NCBI RefSeq assembly: GCF_003287875.1
Contig: NZ_QMKK01000021.1
Coordinates: forward strand, 110,336 to 174,335
Source: Martinezella tropici
Lineage (GTDB): Bacteria > Pseudomonadota > Alphaproteobacteria > Rhizobiales > Rhizobiaceae
Length of the DNA: 64,000 bases
Direction: 5' to 3'
The notes beneath the pieces are model-generated. The model searched no databases, was not told the DNA's origin, and saw only the letters and a list, made by a program, of their open reading frames with translations. Shown in pieces: positions 35,259 through 43,538 of the stretch (position 1 is the stretch's first letter; every line of letters begins with the position of its first letter). Position numbers and translations under genes: made by a program.

Positions 35259-35726
35259 TTATTCGAAGGCCAGCACGGTGCTTTCGAAGCGCAGGGCCGG
35301 GGCGCCATGCTGGTTTATGCCATCGCAGCTGAGTGTGTAGAGCGCCCAGCCGGGGCGCGAGGCGAGTGGCCGGCTGCCGAGGATCGCAACGCCATAGCTG
35401 ATCGTGTCGCCGGCAAAGACCGGCCTTAGCCATTGCAGGTTCTTGAACCCCGGAGAGGGACCGAGATTGGGCGGCGTCTTGCCCTCGGCGATCAGCCGTG
35501 CGGTCTCGGACTTCCAGTAATCGACGAAAGTGCGCATCCACATGGAGCAACTATGCCAACCGGAGGCGCAGAGCCCGCCGAATAGGGATTGCTTTGCCGC
35601 TTCAGCATCCATGTGGAAGATCTGCGGATCGAAGCGCGAGGCAAAATGGATGATGCCCTCCGGCGTGAAGGTATGGCTGCCGATGTCGATGCGTTCGCCG
35701 ACAGCGTAGACGTCGCTCAACTTCAT
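35259..35726 (-). CDS. MaoC-like (hotdog) dehydratase
   Basis: 155 residues, single hotdog fold. The hydratase-2-like motif spans FASRFDPQIFHMDAEAA (about 29-45), with the D-x4-H pair that acts in enoyl-CoA hydration; the central helix is FGGLCASGWHSCS. The family hydrates or dehydrates acyl-CoA or acyl-carrier intermediates. It overlaps the preceding MaoC gene by 4 bases (ATGA), so the two are translationally coupled and may form a heterodimer. No acyl-CoA pathway genes are next to it, so the pathway is open. Confidence 0.88.
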   Translation of the reverse strand: MKLSDVYAVGERIDIGSHTFTPEGIIHFASRFDPQIFHMDAEAAKQSLFGGLCASGWHSCSMWMRTFVDYWKSETARLIAEGKTPPNLGPSPGFKNLQWLRPVFAGDTISYGVAILGSRPLASRPGWALYTLSCDGINQHGAPALRFESTVLAFE

Positions 35727-36187
35727 GCCGAAACCTCCGCGACGCTGCGCATGCGGATCATGACCGCGTTCTCTCCGAGGCAGACGAGCTCGCCGCGCTG
35801 GTTCTCGACCTCATGGCGAAACTTGACGATGCCGATGCCTGGACGAGAGCGCATGGGGCGTATCTCGACGACGATGGACCGGCCTGAGAGAGTATCTCCG
35901 GCCAGAACCGGCTTCTTCCATTCCATGAAATCGATACCAGGCGCACCCTGCGCGTCGGTAGCGAGGAGGTAGGAATCGCACATCATGCGCATGAACATGG
36001 ATGAAGTATGCCAGCCGGAGGCTGCGAGGCCGCCGAGAATACTGGCGCGGCCTGCCTCCTCATCCAGATGCATCGGTTGAGGGTCGAATTCACTAGCGAA
36101 TTCTATGATCTCCGCCGCCATCACATGTCTAGGGCCGAGCGGAAATTCCCGTCCCGGCTGAAAGTCTTCATAGACGAGTTTCGTCAT
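35723..36187 (-). CDS. MaoC-like (hotdog) dehydratase
   Basis: 154 residues from ATG 36187, which is preceded by GGAAGGAAAG. FASEFDPQPMHLDEEAGRA (about 30-48) holds the Asp-x4-His catalytic pair and LGGLAASGWHTSSM follows. It is clearly homologous to the downstream MaoC gene (LAGDTLSGRS- and SGWH-type motifs shared), consistent with a tandem duplication. The 4-base overlap makes a hetero-oligomer plausible. The longer ORF to 36325 has an Arg-rich, non-homologous N-terminus and was rejected. Confidence 0.88.
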   Translation of the reverse strand: MTKLVYEDFQPGREFPLGPRHVMAAEIIEFASEFDPQPMHLDEEAGRASILGGLAASGWHTSSMFMRMMCDSYLLATDAQGAPGIDFMEWKKPVLAGDTLSGRSIVVEIRPMRSRPGIGIVKFRHEVENQRGELVCLGENAVMIRMRSVAEVSA

Positions 36188-36325
36188 CTTTCCTTCCATC
36201 CTCCCATTCTGCCTATGGGCCATCGCATCTGGGTGGCGATGGCGCAAGCATTTTCGTGGTCGCAGGGAGGGCAAAGATCTGCAGCTGAGCCGGCGCTCCG
36301 GTGGGCGCCGGCAGCCGAAAAGCAA

Positions 36326-37429
36326 TCAGGTGTTGAAGCGGAAGTGGATGACGTCGCCGTCCTGGACGACGTATTCCTTGCCTTCGTCGCGCGCCTTGCC
36401 AGCTTCCTTGGCGCCGGTCTCGCCATTGTAGGCGATGTAATCGTCATAGGCGATCGTGTTGGCGCGGATGAAGCCGCGTTCGAAATCCGAATGGATGACG
36501 CCGGCGGCCTGCGGCGCCTTCGTGCCCTGTTCGATGGTCCAGGCGCGCGTTTCCTTCGGTCCCACGGTGAAATAGGTGATGAGGTGCAGGAGCTTGTAAC
36601 CTGCGCGGATCAGGCGGTCGAGGCCAGCTTCATCGAGGCCGAGCGCGGAGAGGAATTCCTTCGCCTCTTCGTCGGGCAGCTGCGCCACTTCCGCCTCGAT
36701 GGCGGCGGAAATGATGACGACTTCCGAATTTTGCTCCTTGGCCATGGCGGCGACGGCCGCCGTATGCTCGTTGCCGGTCGCGGCATCACCTTCGGCGACG
36801 TTGCAGACGTAGAGCACCGGGTGCGAGGTCAGAAGGTTCAGGCTCTTGAGAATGCGGATCTCTTCGGCATCAAGCTTCGACAGCAGAGTGCGCACCGGCT
36901 TGCCTTCCTGAAGCAGCTTCAACGAGGCTTCCATGATCGGCAGCATCGCCATGGATTCCTTGTCCTTGCCGGTGGCGCGCTTGCGCGTCTGCTCGGTACG
37001 GCGCTCAAGGCTCTCGAGATCGGCGAGCATCAGCTCGGTCTCGATCGTTTCGGCATCGGCGACGGGATTGATGCGGCCCTCGACATGGGTGATGTCGCTG
37101 TCTTCGAAACAGCGCAGCACATGCACGATGGCGTCGACCTCGCGGATATTGGCGAGGAACTGGTTGCCGAGGCCTTCACCCTTTGACGCGCCGCGCACGA
37201 GGCCGGCAATATCGACGAAGGAGATGCGCGTCGGGATCAGTTCCTTCGACTTGGCGATGTCGGCGAGCTTGCGCATGCGCGGGTCGGGGACGGCGACTTC
37301 GCCCGTGTTCGGCTCGATGGTACAGAACGGATAGTTTGCCGCCTGTGCCGCCGCCGTCTTGGTCAGCGCGTTGAACAGAGTGGACTTGCCGACATTCGGC
37401 AGCCCGACGATACCGCATTTGAAACCCAT
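36326..37429 (-). CDS. ychF: Redox-regulated ATPase YchF
   Basis: 367 residues, an Obg-like P-loop NTPase that prefers ATP. G1 is GLPNVGKST (residues 9-17), the DIAGLVRGASKGEG block (about 74-87) is G3 with the switch, and a coiled-coil arm and C-terminal TGS domain (FFTVGPKETRAW onward, about 280-367) complete it. It associates with ribosomes and with stress control of antioxidant enzymes. It is divergent from clpS and is monocistronic downstream of that shared promoter region. Confidence 0.95.
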   Translation of the reverse strand: MGFKCGIVGLPNVGKSTLFNALTKTAAAQAANYPFCTIEPNTGEVAVPDPRMRKLADIAKSKELIPTRISFVDIAGLVRGASKGEGLGNQFLANIREVDAIVHVLRCFEDSDITHVEGRINPVADAETIETELMLADLESLERRTEQTRKRATGKDKESMAMLPIMEASLKLLQEGKPVRTLLSKLDAEEIRILKSLNLLTSHPVLYVCNVAEGDAATGNEHTAAVAAMAKEQNSEVVIISAAIEAEVAQLPDEEAKEFLSALGLDEAGLDRLIRAGYKLLHLITYFTVGPKETRAWTIEQGTKAPQAAGVIHSDFERGFIRANTIAYDDYIAYNGETGAKEAGKARDEGKEYVVQDGDVIHFRFNT

Positions 37430-37585
37430 GGCACCTTGTCCATATCTTGAAAATCTTTGCAGTGCCTATGGGGGAAGGGCCGTTGCGGGTCAAGTCTTGT
37501 GCGGGCAAGGAGGCTTTTTTCTGCCGAAAGGGAGGCGGGAGTCGCTCGAATGCCCCTTTGCCTTCCTTAATAGATGCCGTCGTCC

Positions 37586-37614
37586 TTGAACCGCGTGGTG
37601 CGCTGCACTATAAT
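37586..37614 (+). promoter_or_regulatory. Sigma-70-type promoter of clpS
   Basis: TTGAAC (37586-37591), exactly 17 bases, then a consensus TATAAT (37609-37614). The predicted transcription start near 37621 leaves a 5' leader of about 38 bases before clpS. It is one of the clearest promoters in the window. Confidence 0.6.
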
Positions 37615-37658
37615 TTCTCCCTATTAGCCCAAAACTCTTTCCCCTGTCGTCAACGGTG

Positions 37659-37976
37659 ATGCCGATGAGTGACAATGATGTTGTCCTGAAGCCAAAGCCT
37701 AAAACCAAGCCCAAGGTCGAAAGGCCGAAGCTCTATAAGATCATTCTCGTGAACGACGATTATACGCCGCGGGAATTCGTGATCATGGTGCTGAAGGCCG
37801 TCTTCCGCATGAGCGAGGAGACCGGCTATCGCGTTATGATGACGGCGCATAAGCTCGGTACTTGCGTGGTCATGGTCTGTGCGCGGGATATTGCCGAGAC
37901 GAAGGCGCAGGAGGCGGTCGATCTTGCCAAGAGCGCCGGTTTCCCGCTGATGTTCACGACAGAGCCGGAAGAATAG
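37659..37976 (+). CDS. clpS: ATP-dependent Clp protease adaptor ClpS (ClpS2 type)
   Basis: 105 residues (start uncertain among GTG 37656, ATG 37659 and ATG 37665). The N-end-rule binding pocket is YKIILVNDDYTPREFVI (about 28-44), with MTAHKLGTCVV and VCARDIAETKAQEAVDLAK. It delivers substrates with destabilising N-terminal residues to ClpAP. Many Rhizobiales carry two ClpS paralogues; the Lys/Pro-rich N-terminus (KPKPKTKPK) and the residues lining the pocket point to the ClpS2 type. It is not adjacent to clpA here, which also fits ClpS2. Confidence 0.9.
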   Translation: MPMSDNDVVLKPKPKTKPKVERPKLYKIILVNDDYTPREFVIMVLKAVFRMSEETGYRVMMTAHKLGTCVVMVCARDIAETKAQEAVDLAKSAGFPLMFTTEPEE

Positions 37977-37992
37977 GAATGACTGCGACCCG

Positions 37993-38472
37993 TTAGGTCG
38001 CCGAGGTACGGCGGACCTGGAAGCCGGTCTTGTCCTGCTTGAAGCCGCAATTGGCATAGAAGCGTAGCGTTGCTGGATTTTTCGAGCCGGTCAGCAGCAT
38101 GACCTTGTAGCAGTTCCTCTCCCAGGCGATTGCGAATGCCTTGCGGATGACCGTGCCGGCGAGACCGCGTCGCCGATAATCGGCGTGGGTCACCACATTC
38201 TCGATCAAGGCATAGGGCGCGCCGCCGCGCGTGAGATTTGGGATGACGGTCAGCGTCACGGAAGAGACGGCCTTGTCGCCATCAAAGGCGGCGAGGATCG
38301 TCATGCCGGGATGGGCAAGGATTTCCGCCAGGCGGCTCTCCGCCAGCCCTAGCTCCAGCACCGGATCTTCCGCGTTCAGGTGCTGGTAAAGTGCAAGCAG
38401 CGTCAGCAGGTCCGCCATCGCAACCGGCCTGATGGGGAGATTGGCGACGTCTTCCATGGCTGTCTGCGACAT
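37993..38472 (-). CDS. GNAT N-acetyltransferase
   Basis: 159 residues. The acetyl-CoA loop is ENVVTHADYRRRGLAGTVIR (about 90-109), with the R-R-x-G-x-A type core, and the C-terminal NPATLRFYANCGFKQDKTGF motif supports a typical small GNAT. The substrate is unknown. It starts one base after the pth stop, so it is co-transcribed with pth, a frequent but functionally unexplained association. It converges on clpS. Confidence 0.85.
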   Translation of the reverse strand: MSQTAMEDVANLPIRPVAMADLLTLLALYQHLNAEDPVLELGLAESRLAEILAHPGMTILAAFDGDKAVSSVTLTVIPNLTRGGAPYALIENVVTHADYRRRGLAGTVIRKAFAIAWERNCYKVMLLTGSKNPATLRFYANCGFKQDKTGFQVRRTSAT

Positions 38473-38473
38473 C

Positions 38474-39190
38474 TCAATTGTCCTTCTTGCCGAACATCCT
38501 CTTCAGCATTTCCGCCATGGGACCGGTTTCCGGAATCTTCGGCTGGCTGTGATTGCGTGCCTGATGGATATGGGACTTGGCCGGTGCCTTCTTCTCCGGC
38601 CTTGGCTTGTCCTCTTCCGCCTTGCCGCCCAGGGCAAGCGCGATCTTGTTCATCAGCTGCGAATCCTCGCCGCGCACCAGCATGTCGGCGTTGTCGGCAA
38701 GTGCGTCGAACAGCGGTTCCAGCCAGCTTTGGTCCGCTTTGGCGAAATCGCCGAGAACGTGGTTGTGCACCAGCTCCTTGACACCGGGATGACCGATGCC
38801 GAGGCGCAGGCGTCGATAGTCCTTGCCGCAATGGGCGTCGATCGATTTGATGCCGTTGTGTCCGCCATGACCGCCGCCGGTCTTCAGCCGCGCCTTGCCC
38901 GCCGGCAGATCCAGTTCGTCGTAGATCACCACGAGGTCGGAGGGTTGGAGCTTGTAGAAGCGCATGGCTTCGCCAACGGCTTCGCCCGAGAGATTCATGA
39001 AAGTCTGCGGCTTGATGAGCAGCACCTTCTGGCCGGCGAGCTCGCCTTCGGCAATCTCCGCCTTGAACTTCTTCGACCAAGGCGAAAAGTTATGGCGGCG
39101 ATAGATCGCATCCACGGCCATGAAGCCGATATTGTGGCGGTTGCCCTGATATTTGGCGCCCGGATTGCCGAGGCCCGCGATGAGAAGCAT
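38474..39190 (-). CDS. pth: Peptidyl-tRNA hydrolase
   Basis: 238 residues from ATG 39190 ([20 protein letters not shown]), preceded by AAGGGGTGA. It recycles peptidyl-tRNAs released from ribosomes. Catalytic residues are visible: His in NRHNIGF (about 20), Asn in TFMNLSG (about 68) and Asp in [10 protein letters not shown] (about 93). The C-terminus (after about 190) is a Lys/Pro-rich extension typical of alphaproteobacterial Pth. In many rhizobia pth directly follows rplY; here two genes lie between them. Confidence 0.95.
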   Translation of the reverse strand: MLLIAGLGNPGAKYQGNRHNIGFMAVDAIYRRHNFSPWSKKFKAEIAEGELAGQKVLLIKPQTFMNLSGEAVGEAMRFYKLQPSDLVVIYDELDLPAGKARLKTGGGHGGHNGIKSIDAHCGKDYRRLRLGIGHPGVKELVHNHVLGDFAKADQSWLEPLFDALADNADMLVRGEDSQLMNKIALALGGKAEEDKPRPEKKAPAKSHIHQARNHSQPKIPETGPMAEMLKRMFGKKDN

Positions 39191-39263
39191 GCGCTTCACC
39201 CCTTGGAAAATATCGATGCCCTTCACCACAGGGATTTGGCGGCAAAGTCAAGGCGGGATGCGG

Positions 39264-39995
39264 TCAGTCGCCGAGGTTGAGGCCGTACTTCAGGTAAATC
39301 TGCTTTTGCGTTCCGTCGGCGATCTGCGCATTCAGCGCTGCCTGCATCCTGTTCAGAAGGTCGGTCGGGAAATCCTTCTGACAGGCGATCCCCATGGGCT
39401 GCTGGGAAAGGATGGTCACCTTCTCCACGGCATTCCCCTGGGCTTTCAGCTTGTCGAAATAGAATTCCGAAATCGGCATCAGGTCGATGCGATCGCTCAT
39501 CAGTTTCTTGAGCGTGGCCTTGAAATCGCTGCCGACGTCGATGCGCGGGAAATTGTTCCGGCGCAGTATCGTCTCCGTATAGTCCTCCCGCCAGGTGCCG
39601 ACGAGATATTTCCTGGCTTCGTCAATGGTGGCGGCAGCAATCTTCGAGCCGCTATGCTTGATCAGGATACTGCGATCGATCAGCAACGGTTGCACCCATT
39701 TAAAGAGCGGATCGCGTTCTTCATTGTGGGCGGTCGCAAAGACACAGGTCATGGGCTCCGCCAGCGCCTCATTATAGGCCCGCGCCCAGGGCATGATGGC
39801 GATGGTATAGTCGACGCCGATATCGGCCATCACCTTCTGCACCTGTTCGGTGATCGCTCCGACAGCCGTCTTGCCGTCGCGATAATTGAAGGGCGGATAT
39901 TCCTCGGTGGTGAAATGAACTGTTTCGGCGCGGGCCGGAGAGAAAAGGAATAGCGAAAACAGGCTGATTGCAATCGTGAGCAGCGGCTTTCGCAT
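39264..39995 (-). CDS. Periplasmic solute-binding protein (family 3-like), orphan
   Basis: 243 residues with signal peptide MRKPLLTIAISLFSLFLFS and cleavage near SPARA. The mature part matches the amino-acid-type periplasmic binding fold (FTTEEYPPFNYRDGKTAVGA, then IMPWARAYNEAL and SDRIDLMPISEFYFDKL). No ABC permease or ATPase is nearby. ATG 39995 has GAGGAA upstream and begins the signal peptide, so it was preferred to 40007. Its gene follows the GGDEF/EAL gene almost immediately, which suggests a sensory rather than transport role, feeding a ligand signal to that enzyme. This is inference. Confidence 0.8.
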   Translation of the reverse strand: MRKPLLTIAISLFSLFLFSPARAETVHFTTEEYPPFNYRDGKTAVGAITEQVQKVMADIGVDYTIAIMPWARAYNEALAEPMTCVFATAHNEERDPLFKWVQPLLIDRSILIKHSGSKIAAATIDEARKYLVGTWREDYTETILRRNNFPRIDVGSDFKATLKKLMSDRIDLMPISEFYFDKLKAQGNAVEKVTILSQQPMGIACQKDFPTDLLNRMQAALNAQIADGTQKQIYLKYGLNLGD

Positions 39996-40009
39996 GCGGT
40001 TCCTCATCG

Positions 40010-42376
40010 CTATGACGCTTGCGCTATGGGTGAAGGATAATCCTGCTGCTGGCTGACGAGCGTCTTTGCCAGTATATCCGGATGCAGCGGCCGATAGAAC
40101 AGGTAGCCTTGGCCGTAATCAATGCCCATGGTGCGCAGCGTCGCGCACTCCTCTTCGGTTTCCACGCCTTCGGCGATGACCGTGCAGTTCATCTTGTGCG
40201 ACAGCGTGGTGATGCTTTCGACGAGCATGCGGCTCTTGGAGCTGACATCGGATGCGGTATCGTTGATCGCGCGGATGAAGGACTGATCGATCTTGATGAT
40301 ATCGACCGGGAAGCGATTGATATAGCTGAGCGATGAATAGCCAGTGCCGAAATCGTCGAGTGCGATGCGGCAGCCGTAGCGGCAAATCTCGTTGATGACC
40401 ATGCGTGTCTCCGGATTGTCGTCCATGAGCACGGCTTCGGTAATTTCGACGACGATGCGCCGGGCAGGAACGTCATAGCTCGAAAGCAAGGCGGCAATGC
40501 GCAGCGGCAATTCGGGCTCGAATTGCAGGGGCGAGAAGTTGATGGCGAGATAAGTGTCCTGCATGCCATCGAGACGCGACAGGCGCGCGAAATTGGCGAT
40601 CGCCTTTTCCATGATGCGGTTGCCGATGCGAATGATCGAGCCTGTCTCTTCGGCGACCTCGATGATGCGGGCAGGGGGCAGGATACCCTTCTGCGGATGG
40701 TGCAGGCGCATCAGCGCCTCGAAGCCGGCGATCGAACGGTCGTCGATATTCACCACCGGCTGCAGATAGGCCTCGAACCAGTCCTCCGCGAGGCCGGCTT
40801 CGATGTGGCTTTCCAGTTCGGCGCGGCGGCGCGAGTCATCGAGCATGCCGTTGTCGAAGATTTGTGCGCCGTTCTTGCCGTCGCGCTTCTTGGCATACAT
40901 GGCGATATCGGACTTCAGCAGCAGTTCGGCCGCATTGGCCGCATGGCGCGGATAGATGGCGATGCCGATGCTGGCGCTGAGGCGCGCATCGCCATGGAAC
41001 GGCGCTTCGAAGATTTCGGCGATGCGGGAGGCCATCTCCATAGCTCTCGCTTCGGCGTTTTCCGCCAGCAGCAGGATCGCGAATTCATCACCCCCCAGGC
41101 GGGCGGCGATGTCACCCGATTTCAGGCATGTCTGCAGGCGGGAGACGAGCTCGCGCAGGGCCGCGTCGCCGGCAGCATGGCCCATATTGTCGTTGATCCA
41201 TTTGAACCGGTCGAGATCGATGAAGAGACAGGCAAGTTCGCGCTGGCGCAGATCGGCCTCGTTGATCTTGGCGTCCAGTGCGGTCTCGAAGCCCTGACGG
41301 TTGAGGAGGCCGGTCAGGTGATCGGTGATGGCCTGCCGGAGGTTCTTGTCCTCGGACTGCTTGAGCTCGGTGACGTCGGTCATGACGGAAAGCGAAAGGC
41401 CGTCCTGGATCGCGGTGGTCTCCAGAATCAGGACGTCCATCACCCGTCCGTTCCGGCACAGGAACTTGACGGTGACCGCTAGACGGGCGGCGGTATCGGG
41501 ATTGCCGTTCTTGCGCTCGACATACTGAGCCCGCGATTCCGGCAGGACCAGGCTTGCAAACTCGCGGCCGATCACCTCGGCGCGGCCATAGCCGGTTGTG
41601 GCGAGCCAGTAGTCGCTGACGGCGGCGATGCAATCGTCCTTGTCGAGGGAAAAAAGCATGGCGGGCGTCAGGTTATAGGTATCGGTGGCGCGGCGATGGG
41701 CAAGCTTCAGTTCGGTTTCCTCGCGTTGCAGCTTGCTCTGCATATCGTTGAAACTGCTGGCGAGCCGCCCCATTTCGTCGTTCGACTGCCAGTCGACATG
41801 ATGACGAGAGCCGAGCCGCCGTGTTGCCTCGATGGCATGCGTCAGGCGCATCAACGGCTGGATAACGAAAATACGGTTGCCGATCAGCGCCGCGCCGAAG
41901 ACCGTCAGCACGGCGAAAATGAAGATGGATATGAAGACGATTTCCTCGTTCTTCAGACCATCGAAGAGACCGAGCTGGGGATAGAAGACCGTGATGGTGC
42001 CGAGCCTCTTGGTGCCATCCACGCCGTTGTAGACGATCGGCCGCGCAATGGACTCCAGATTGCCCTTGTAGGATTTCGGAATAGTGGATTGGGTGACGTC
42101 GAGCTGGCCGGAGAGATCGCGCACATTGACCCGAACGATCGCGCCTTCGGCGACCGTCGTGGCGCTGATCTGGGTGACGCTATCCTCATCCAGATCCCAC
42201 AGCGGTTTCGCAAGCGCCTGGGCATTGGCGACGAGCAGGACGGTTATATGATCCTTGATTTCCTTCTCGGCGCGTTCGGACGACAGGAAAAGAAAAAGGA
42301 TGAAGAGCGGCGCTACGAAAACCAGCAGCGCACCGCAGACGATCGCGAAAAACCTGTTTTCGACCGAATGGCTCAT
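40010..42376 (-). CDS. PAS-GGDEF-EAL c-di-GMP signalling protein
   Basis: 788 residues from ATG 42376. Two helices (about 10-32 and 150-175) flank a periplasmic sensor; then come HAMP (about 178-230), PAS (about 245-360), GGDEF (370-530) and EAL (545-785). The GGDEF motif is intact (ARLGGDEFAIL), but the inhibitory RxxD reads KSGD. The EAL domain has the phosphodiesterase residues: FEALMRLHHP, VVEITEAVL, LDDFGTGYSSL, IKIDQSFI, VIAEGVETEEE. It could make and/or break c-di-GMP at the inner membrane. It is transcribed with the binding-protein gene and lies between rplY and pth. Confidence 0.9.
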   Translation of the reverse strand: MSHSVENRFFAIVCGALLVFVAPLFILFLFLSSERAEKEIKDHITVLLVANAQALAKPLWDLDEDSVTQISATTVAEGAIVRVNVRDLSGQLDVTQSTIPKSYKGNLESIARPIVYNGVDGTKRLGTITVFYPQLGLFDGLKNEEIVFISIFIFAVLTVFGAALIGNRIFVIQPLMRLTHAIEATRRLGSRHHVDWQSNDEMGRLASSFNDMQSKLQREETELKLAHRRATDTYNLTPAMLFSLDKDDCIAAVSDYWLATTGYGRAEVIGREFASLVLPESRAQYVERKNGNPDTAARLAVTVKFLCRNGRVMDVLILETTAIQDGLSLSVMTDVTELKQSEDKNLRQAITDHLTGLLNRQGFETALDAKINEADLRQRELACLFIDLDRFKWINDNMGHAAGDAALRELVSRLQTCLKSGDIAARLGGDEFAILLLAENAEARAMEMASRIAEIFEAPFHGDARLSASIGIAIYPRHAANAAELLLKSDIAMYAKKRDGKNGAQIFDNGMLDDSRRRAELESHIEAGLAEDWFEAYLQPVVNIDDRSIAGFEALMRLHHPQKGILPPARIIEVAEETGSIIRIGNRIMEKAIANFARLSRLDGMQDTYLAINFSPLQFEPELPLRIAALLSSYDVPARRIVVEITEAVLMDDNPETRMVINEICRYGCRIALDDFGTGYSSLSYINRFPVDIIKIDQSFIRAINDTASDVSSKSRMLVESITTLSHKMNCTVIAEGVETEEECATLRTMGIDYGQGYLFYRPLHPDILAKTLVSQQQDYPSPIAQAS

Positions 42377-42560
42377 TGTTCCGTTTGCTCCGCAAGCCAC
42401 AGACCAGCGGATCTTGGGGGCCGCTTTCTACAACTCTTTCGCGTAGATTTTCATGAATCTGTTAAATGTTGCTGAAATTCTGGGGTTAATGGAAATCAAC
42501 GATAGTATAGATTTCAAGACGTTTATATTTTTACTTTCTCTAATATTTGTTTTCGAGCAT

Positions 42561-42597
42561 AAAAAACCCACCTTCCCTCGAAAGGGGAGGCGGGTTT
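42561..42597 (-). terminator. Rho-independent terminator of rplY
   Basis: On the minus strand AACCCGCCTCCCCT and AGGGAAGGTGGGTT form a long stem with one or two mismatches and a TTTCG loop, followed by TTTTATG. It separates rplY from the c-di-GMP gene, so that gene probably has its own promoter. Confidence 0.8.
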
Positions 42598-42622
42598 CGA
42601 TGCCTTAGGTTGAAGATGCCAA

Positions 42623-43240
42623 TCAGGCGCTGGCTTCTTCACCGCCTTCTGCTTCTTCTTCAGCAAGACCGGCTGCCGGGGCAACGATCGTTGCGATCGT
42701 GAAGTCACGGTCGGCGATGACCGGGGTCACGTTCTTCGGCAGCTTGACGGCCGAGATGTGGACGCTGTCGCCGCTCTTCAGGCCGGTCAGGTCGACGGTG
42801 AAGAATTCCGGGATCGCATCGGCCGGGCAATGGACTTCGACTTCGTGGCGAACGATGTTCAGCACGCCGCCAGCCTTGAGGCCCGGGGACTTCTCGTGGT
42901 TTTCGAAGTGAACCGGGATTTCGACGGTGACCGCGGTGTTGCCGGAAACGCGCAGGAAATCGACGTGAAGCGTGAAGTCACGAACCGGATCGAGCTGGTA
43001 GTCCTTCGGCAGAACCTTGATCTTCTTACCGTCGACGTCGATCGTTGCGATCGTCGTGAGGAAGCCGCCGGCGTGGATGCGCTTCGTCACCTCATTGGTG
43101 TTGAGAGCGATGGAAATGGGGGCCTGCTTGTCACCATAGATGACAGCGGGAATCAAACCGTTGCGGCGAAGTTCACGGGCGGACCCCTTACCAACCCGTT
43201 CGCGCGCCTCGGCCTTGAGCTCGTAGTTTTCGTGGCTCAT
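42623..43240 (-). CDS. rplY: 50S ribosomal protein L25 (CTC type)
   Basis: 205 residues, the long CTC form with an L25 N-domain ([20 protein letters not shown], about 10-29) that binds 5S rRNA and a C-terminal TL5-like domain. The Glu/Ala-rich tail ([15 protein letters not shown]) is typical of alphaproteobacteria. It is a ribosome structural protein, also linked to stress in some bacteria. A sigma-70-type promoter lies about 130 bases upstream and a terminator follows; pth, often its partner, is 3.4 kb downstream here. Confidence 0.96.
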   Translation of the reverse strand: MSHENYELKAEARERVGKGSARELRRNGLIPAVIYGDKQAPISIALNTNEVTKRIHAGGFLTTIATIDVDGKKIKVLPKDYQLDPVRDFTLHVDFLRVSGNTAVTVEIPVHFENHEKSPGLKAGGVLNIVRHEVEVHCPADAIPEFFTVDLTGLKSGDSVHISAVKLPKNVTPVIADRDFTIATIVAPAAGLAEEEAEGGEEASA

Positions 43241-43366
43241 GGCTATTCCTTTCGAGGTTATTTGGAGAGTTCATCCGATCGGCCAGTGCCATGTCGGCTG
43301 AACTGGAGGAGGGCATGCCCTGCCTCATCCGCGTTGCCTCCAAGGGTGTCTACGCGGACGCGTGGC

Positions 43367-43394
43367 GTATAATACAAAGCGGCCAAAGGTGCAA
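43367..43394 (-). promoter_or_regulatory. Probable sigma-70-type promoter of rplY
   Basis: Read on the minus strand: TTGCAC (43394-43389), 16 bases, then TTATAC (43372-43367). The predicted start leaves a 5' leader of about 120 bases before rplY, long for a ribosomal protein gene and possibly regulatory. The -10 is offset from the consensus, so the assignment is tentative. Confidence 0.4.
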
Positions 43395-43538
43395 GCACCC
43401 CGGAATGCGAAGCTTTGTGGTGGCCTTGCAACGGCTGAGACAAGCCTGCGATACCGTGTCTATCAACGCCTTGACATATACCGTCGGCCCCATCAACAGT
43501 CGAATTCAATCGATCAGGGTCAGAAAGTGAGGTCGGGC

